The notes under the pieces were generated by a model. It made no database searches. It saw nothing but the letters and a program-made list of their open reading frames with translations, and was not told the origin of the DNA. This document shows positions 57,401 to 64,000 of a DNA stretch of 64,000 nt, piece after piece. How positions within the stretch are numbered: the stretch's first letter is position 1; every line of letters begins with the position of its first letter. The DNA is from Posidonia oceanica (Eukaryota; Streptophyta; Magnoliopsida; Alismatales; Posidoniaceae), in assembly GCA_037176725.1 (NCBI GenBank), contig JAZBRS010000076.1:119493001-119557000 (forward strand). Reading direction: 5' to 3'. Both the position numbers and the translations under genes were made by a program.

Positions 57401-60400
57401 CTCTCATGCATCTTCGTTCTGGACGGACGAAGTCCCCTCTGCTTGCTTCTTAAGTCGAGGACAAGCCTCCTCGCGCGTCTTCGTTCTGGACGGACGGAGT
57501 CCTGCTTGGTTGCTTCCTCGGTCGAGGACAAGCCTCCCTCTCGCGTCTTCGTTCAAGATGGACGGAGTCCCGCCTGCTTGCTTCCTCGTTCGAGGAGAGG
57601 CCTCTCTCGCACGTCATCGTTCCAGACGAACGGAGTCCCACCTGCTTGCTTCCACGGTCGAGGACAAGCCTCCCTCGCGCGTCATCGTTCCAGACGAACG
57701 AAGTCCCACCTGCTTGCTTCCTTGGTCGAGGACAAGCCTCTCTCGCACATCTTCATTCTAGACAGACGGAGTCCCGCCTGCTTGCTTCCACGGTCGAGGA
57801 CAAGCCTCTCTCACGCGTCTTCGTTCTGGACGGACAGTGTCCTGCCTACTTGCTTCCTCGGTCGAGGACATGCCTCTCTCGCGCATCTTCGTTCCAGACA
57901 GACGGAGTCCCGCTTGCTTGCTTCTTTTGTTGAGGACAAGCCTCTCTCGTGCGTCTTCATTTCAGACAGACGGAGTCCCGCCTTCTTGCTTCCTCGGTCG
58001 TGGACAAGCCTCTCTCGCACGTCTTCATTCCGGACGGACAGAGTCCCGCCAACATGCTTCCTCGGTCGAGGACAAATCTCACTCACGCGTATTCATTATG
58101 GACGGACAGAATCCCGCTTGCTTGCTTCCTCGGTCGAGGACAAGCCTCTCTCGTGTGTCTTCTTTCTGGACGGACGGAGTCCCATCTGCTTGCTTCCTCA
58201 GTCGAGGAAAAGCTTCCTCGCACGTCATTGGTCCAAACAAACGGAGTCCCGCCTGCTTGCTTCCTTGGTCGAGGACAAGCCTCTCCCACGCGTCTTCGTT
58301 CCAAATGGACCGAGTCCCGCCAGCTTGCTTCCACGTTTGAGGACAAGCCCCACTCGTGCGTCTTCGTTCCGGACGGACGGAGTCCCGCCTGCTTCCCACC
58401 TCGGTCGAGGACAAGCTTCTCTCGCGAGTCTTCGTTGCGGATGGACGATATCCGACCTACATGCTTCCTCGGTCGAGGACAAGCCACTCTCCTGCATCTT
58501 CGTTCTGGACGGACGAAGTCCCCTCTGCTTGCTTCTTTAGTCGAGGACAAACCTCCTCGTGTGTCTTCTTTCCGGACGGACGGAGTCCCGCCTGCTTGCT
58601 TGCTCGATCGAGGACAAGCCTCCCTCGTGCGTCTTCGTTCTGGACGGATGGAGTCCCACCTGCTTGCTTCCTCGGTCGAGCAGAAGCCTCTCTCATGCAT
58701 CTTCGTTCTGGACTGACGAAGTCCCCTCTGCTTGCTTCCTTAATCGAGGACAAGCCTCCTCGCGCGTCTTCAATCCGGATGGACGGAGCCCCACCTGCTT
58801 GCTTCCTCGGTCGAGGACAGGCCTCCCTCGCGCGTCTTCGTTCTGGACGGACGGAGTCCAGCCTGCTTGCTTCCTCGGTCGAGCAGAAGCCTCTCTCATG
58901 CATCTTCGTTCTGGACTGACGAAGTCCCCTCTGCTTGCTTCCTTAGTCGAGGACTAGCCTCATCGCGTGTCTTCATTCCGGATGGACGGAGTCCCACCTG
59001 CTTGCTTCCTCGGTCAAGGACAGGCCTCCCTCACGCGTCATCGTTCCTGACGGACAGAGTCCCACCTGCTTGCATCCACGGTCGGGGACAAGCCTCCCTC
59101 GCGCGTCTTCTTTCCGGATGGATGGAGTCCCGCCTGCTTGCTTCCTCGGTCGACGACAAGCCTCCCTCGCGCGTCTTCGTTCTGGACGGACGGAGTCCCG
59201 CCAGCTTGCTTCCTCGATCGAGGAGAAGCCTCTCTCATGCATCTTCGTTCTGGACGGACGAAGTCCCCTCTGCTTGCTTCTTTAATCGAGGACAAGCCTC
59301 CTCGCGCGTCTTCTTTCTGGATGGATGGAGTCCCGCCGGCTTGCTTCCTCGGTCGAGGACAAGCCTCCCTCGCATGTCATCGATCTGGATGGATGGAGTC
59401 CCGCCTGCTTGCTTCCTCAGTTGAGGAGAAGCCTCTCTCGCACGTCATCGTTCTGGACGGACGGAATCCCACTTGCTTGCTTCATCGGTTGAGGGCAAGC
59501 CTCACTCGCACGTCTTCGTTCCGGACGGACGGACTCCTGCCTACTTGCTTCTTCGGTCGAGGACAAGCCTCCCGTGCGTGTATTCATTCCGGACAGACGG
59601 AGTCCTGCCCACTTGCTTCCTCGGTCGAGGACAAGCCTCTCTCGCGCGTCTCCGTTACGGACGAACAGAGTCCCGCCTGCTTGCTTCCTCAGTCGAGGAC
59701 AAATCTCTCTCACGCGTATTCGTTACGGACGGACAGAATCCCGCTTGCTTGCTTCCTCGGTCGAGGACAAGCCTCTCTCGTGCGTCTTCGTTCTGGACGG
59801 ACGGAGTCCCATCTGCTTGCTTCCTCAGTCGAGGACAAGCTTCCTCGCGCGTCTTCGTTCTGGACGGATAGAGTCCCACCTGCTTGCTTCCTTGGTCGAG
59901 GACAAGTCTCTCTCATGCGTTTTTGTTCCGGACAGACGGAGTCCCGCCAGCTTGCTTCCTCGATCGAGGACAAGCCCCACTCGTGCGTCTTCGTTCCGGA
60001 TGGACGGAGTCCCGCCTGCTTGCCACCTTGGTCGAGGGAAAGCTTCTCTCGCGTGTCATCGTTGCGGACAGATGTAATCCGGCCTACTAGCTTCCTCGAT
60101 CTAGGACAAGCCTCTCTCATGCATCTTCGTTCTGGACGGACGAAGTCACTCTGCTTGCTTCTTTAGTCGTGGACAAGCCTCCTCGCGCATCTTCAGTCCG
60201 AACGGATGGAGTCCCGCCTGCTTGCTTCCTCGATCGAGGACAAGCCTCCCTCGCGCATCTTCATTCTGGACGGACGGAGTCCCACCTGCTTGCTTCCTCG
60301 GTCGAGGACAAGCCTCCCTCACGCGTCTTTGTTCCGGACGAACGGAGTCCCACCTGCTTGCTTCCTCTGTCGCGGACAAGCCTCTCTCACGCATCTTCGT

Positions 60401-63400
60401 TCCAGACAGACAGAGTCTCGCCTGCTTGCTTCCTTGGTCGAGGACAAGCCTCTCTCACTCATCTTCGTTCTAGACAGACGGTGTCCAGCCTGCTTGCTTC
60501 CTCGGTCGAGAACAAACCTCTCCCGCGCATCTTCGTTCCGGACAGACAGAGTCTCGCGTGCTTGCTTCTTCGGCTGAGGACAAGCCACTCTCGTGCGTCT
60601 TCGTTCCGGACACACGGAGTCCCGCCTACTAGCTTCTTCGATCAAGGACATGCCTCCCTCGCGCGTCTTCGTTCTGGACAGACGGAGTCCCGCCTGCTTG
60701 CTTCCTCGGTCGAGGACAAGCCTTTCTCGCACGTCTTCATTCCGGACGGACGGAGTCCCGCCTGCTTACTTCCTCGGTCGAGGACAAATCTCTCTCACGC
60801 GTATTCGTTACGGACGGACAGAATCTCGATTGGTTGCTTCCTTGGTCAAGGACAAGCCTCTCTCGTGCGTCTTCTTTCTGGATGAATGGAATCCCATCTG
60901 CTTGCTTCCTCAGTCGATGAAAAGCGTCCTCGTGCGTCTTTGCACCAGACGGATGGAGTCCCGCCTACTTGCCTCCTTGGTCGAGGACAAGCCTCTCTCA
61001 CGCGTCTTCGATCCGGACGGACGGAGTCCCGCCTGCTTGCTTCCTCGATCGAGGACAAGCCCCACTCGTGCGTCTTCGTTCTGGACGGACGGAGTCCCTC
61101 CTGCTTGCCTCCTCGGTCGAGGACAAGCTTCTCTCGCGTGTCTTCGTTGCGGATGGATGATATCCGGCCTACTTGCTTCCTCGGTCGAGGACAAGCCTCT
61201 CTCATGCATCTTCATTCTGGACAGACGACGTCCCCTCTGCTTGCATCTTAAGTTTAGGACAAGCCTCCCCGCGTGTCTTCGTTTCGGACGGACGGAGTCC
61301 CGCCTGCTTGCTTCCTAGGTCGTGGACGAGCCTCCCTCATGCGTCTTCGTTATGGACGGACGGAGTCCCGCCTGCTTGCTTCCTTGGTCGAGGAGAAGCC
61401 TCTCACGCGCATCATCATTCCGGACGGACGGAGTCCCGCCTGCTTGCTTCCTCGGTCGAGGAGAAGCCTCTCACGCGCGTCATCATTCCGGACAGACGGA
61501 GTCCCACCTGCTTGCTTCCATGGTCGAGGACAAGCCTCCCTCGCGCGTCTTTGTTCCGGACGAATGGAGTCCCACCTGCTTCCTTCCTCGGTCGAGGACT
61601 AGTCTCTCTCGCGCATCTTCATTCTAGACAGACGGAGTCCCACCTGCCTGCTTCCTTGGTCAAGGACAAGCCTCTCTCACGCGTCTTCGTTCTAGACGAA
61701 CGGTGTCCAGCCTACTTGCTTCCACGGTCGAGGACAAGCCTCTCTCGCGTATCTTCGTTCCGGACAGACGGAGTCCCGCTTGCTTGCTTCTTCGGTTGAG
61801 GACACGCCTCTCTCGCGCGTCTTCGTTCCTGACAGACGGAGTCCAGCCTACTAGCTTCTTCAGTCGAGGACATGCCTCCCTCGCGCGTCTTCGTTCCAGA
61901 CAGACGGAGTCCCGCCTGCTTGCTTCCTCGGTCGAGGACTTGCCTCCCTCGCGCGTCTGCGTTCCGGACAGACGGTGTCCCACCTACTTGCTTCCTCGGT
62001 CGAGGACAAGTCTCTCCCGCACGTCTTCGTTCCGGACAGACAGAGTCCCGCCTGCTTGCCTTCTCGGTCGAGGACAAATCTCTTTCACGCGTATTCATTA
62101 CGGACAGACAGAATCCCGCTTGCTTGCTTCCTCAATCGAGGACAAGCCTCTCTTGTGCGTCTTCTTTCTGGACGGACGGAGTCCCATCTGCTTGCTTCCT
62201 CAGTCGAGGAAAAGCTTCCTCGCGCGTCTTTGTTCCAGAAGGACGGAGTCCCGCCTGCTTGCTTCCTTGGTCGAGGACAAGCCTCTCTCACGCATCTTCG
62301 TTCCGGACGGACGGAGTCCCGCCTGCTTACTTCCTCGATCGAGGACAAGCCCTACTCGTGCGTCTTCGTTACGGACGGACGGAGTCCCGCGTGCTTGCCT
62401 CCTCGGTCGAGGACAAGCTTCTCTCGCGTGTCTTCGTTGCGGATGGATGATATCCAGCCTACATGCTTCCTCGGTCGAGGACAAGCCACTCTCACACATC
62501 TTCGTTCTAGACGGACGAAGTCCCCTCTGCTTGCTTCTTTAGTCAAGGACAAGCCTCCTCACGCGTCTTCGTTCCGGACGGACGGAGTCCCGCCAGCTTG
62601 CTTCCTCAGTCGAGGACAAGCCTCCCTCACGCGTCTTCGTTTTGGACGGACGGAGTCCCACCTGCTTGCTTCCTCGGTCGAGGAGAAGCCTCTCTCATGC
62701 ATCTTCATTCCGGACAGGCGAAGTACGCTCTGCTTGCTTCTTTAGTCGAAGACAAGCCTCCTCACGCGTCTTTGTTCCGGATGGACGGAGTACCGCCTGC
62801 TTGCTTCCTCTGTCGAGCACAAGCCTCCCCTGTGCGTCTTCGTTCTGGACGGACGGAGTCCCGCCTGCTTGCTTCATCGTTCGAGGAGAAGCCTCTCTCG
62901 CACGTCATCGTTCCGGACGGACGGAGTCCCACCTGCTTGAATCCACGGTCGAGGACAAGCCTCCCTCACGCGTCTTTTTTCCCGACGAACGGAGTCCCAC
63001 ATGCTTGCTTCCTCGGTCGAGGACAAGCCTCTCTCGCGCATCTTCGTTCTAGACAGACGGAGTCCCGCCTGCTTGCTTCCTTGGTCGAGGACAAGCCTCT
63101 CTCACGCGTCTTCGTTCCGGACGAACGGAGACCCACCTGCTTGCATCATCGGTCGAGGACAAGCTTCTCTCACGCATCTTCGATCCAGACGGACGGAGTC
63201 CCGCCTGCTTGCTTCCTTGGTCAAGGACAAGCCTCTCTCACGTGTCTTCGTTCTGGACAGACGGAGTCCTACCTGCTTGCTTCCTCGGTCGAGGACAAGC
63301 CTCTCTCGCACGTCTTCGTTCCGTAGAGACGGAGTCCCGCCTGCTTGCTTCTTCGGTTGAGGACTAGCCTCTCTCGCACGTCTTCATTCCGGACAGTCGG

Positions 63401-64000
63401 ACTCCTGCCTACTTGCTTCTACGGTCGAGGACATGCCTCCCTCACCCGTATTCGTTCCGGACAGACGGAGTCCCGCCTGCTTGCTTCCTCGGTCGAGGAC
63501 AAGCCTCTCTCGCGCTTCTTCGTTACGGACGAACAGAGTCCTACCTACTTGCTTCCTCGATCGAGGACAAATCTCTCTCACGTGTATTCGTTACGGACGA
63601 ATAGAATCCCGCTTGCTTGCTTCCTCAGTCGAGGACAAGCCTCTCTCGTGCGTCTTCGTTCTGGACGGACGGAGTCCCATCTACTTGCTTCCTCTGTCGA
63701 GGACAAGCTTTCTCGCGCGTCTTCGTTCCGGATGGACGGAGTCTCGCCTGCTTGCTTCCTTCATCGAGGAGAAGCCTCTCTCACGTGTCTTCTTTCCGGA
63801 TGGACGGAGTCCCGCCAGCTTACTTCCTCGATCGAGGACAAGCCCCACTCGTGCGTCTTCGTTCCGGACGGACGGAGTCCCGCCTGCCTGCCACCTCAGT
63901 CGAGGGAAAGCTTCTCTTGCGTGTCTTCGTTGCGGACGGACGAAATCCAGCCTACTTGCTTCCTTGGTCTAGGACAAGCCTCTCTCATGCATCTTCGTTC

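Larger units (their letters stand above)
21091..64000 (+). repeat. Giant satellite array, 68-bp monomer, about 630 copies, continuing past the window
   Basis: The GAGGACAAGCC word recurs at 21150, 21218, 21286, 21354, 21422 and 21490, exactly 68 bp apart, and this spacing holds, with occasional 65-67-bp copies, to the last base of the window. Key words in order are TCGAGGACAAGCC, a CTCTCTCGCG part, CGTCTTCGTT, a GGACGGACGGAGTCCC part, and TGCTTGCTTCCTCGG. The one-base-shorter copies mostly have CCTCCTCGCG instead of CCTCTCTCGCG. The monomer holds two dyads: TCCTC-GGTC-GAGGA and GGAC-GGA-GTCC. No foreign insertion is seen over 43 kb. The array is GC-rich and contains no gene; long open frames on both strands arise because the monomer lacks stop codons. 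Confidence 0.97.

Noticed and set aside
21055..63972. Many open reading frames of 100 to 615 codons on both strands
   Set aside because: They all lie in the 68-bp satellite and translate the monomer in rotating frames with a 68-residue period. No start context, domain or codon preference separates them from the repeat.

Overview
The window looks like nuclear, heterochromatic DNA of a flowering plant. The evidence is a Tat/Ogre-like Ty3/gypsy LTR retrotransposon, two members of plant-only domain families (DUF7745 and the plant mobile domain, PMD), introns with plant-like GT-AG borders, and a very large satellite array. I cannot name the species. I see no rRNA, tRNA, CRISPR array or intact host gene.

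Layout. (1) 1-3523: the 3' part of a long LTR (LTR1). (2) 3524-11504: a retrotransposon internal region. It holds an RNase H fragment plus a complete integrase (3526-5139), a non-coding spacer, an intact 400-codon DUF7745/PMD-like ORF (6616-7818), and a 3' untranslated region of about 3.7 kb. Much of that UTR is several families of short tandem repeats, most of which form small hairpins. A polypurine tract (PPT) closes the region. (3) 11505-17322: a complete 5.8-kb LTR (LTR2) starting TGACACC and ending GCTACA. LTR1 aligns with its last 3.65 kb. (4) 17323-18359, minus strand: a PMD pseudogene with introns, cut by the LTR2 end. (5) 18360-20977: non-coding, AT-rich or weakly repetitive DNA. (6) 20978-21081: a scrap matching the hairpin repeats of the retrotransposon 3' UTR. 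(7) 21091 to the window end: an unbroken satellite of 68-bp monomers, roughly 630 copies, running past the right edge.

How the parts relate. RNase H and integrase belong to the mobile element's replication machinery, but gag, protease and reverse transcriptase are absent here. The DUF7745 ORF is probably a captured gene carried between pol and the 3' LTR. The 3' UTR shows arms that change in concert around conserved loops, which suggests that secondary structure has been maintained. The satellite starts immediately after a copy of two of those same UTR modules. The most interesting reading of the window is therefore that the satellite was born by amplification inside, or next to, the hypervariable 3' UTR of a related element. 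The array itself records 7-monomer higher-order repeats, block duplications of 1.5 to 10.5 kb spacing, and a mosaic breakpoint near 35.6 kb. Its long open reading frames on both strands are an artefact of a monomer that lacks stop codons, not genes.
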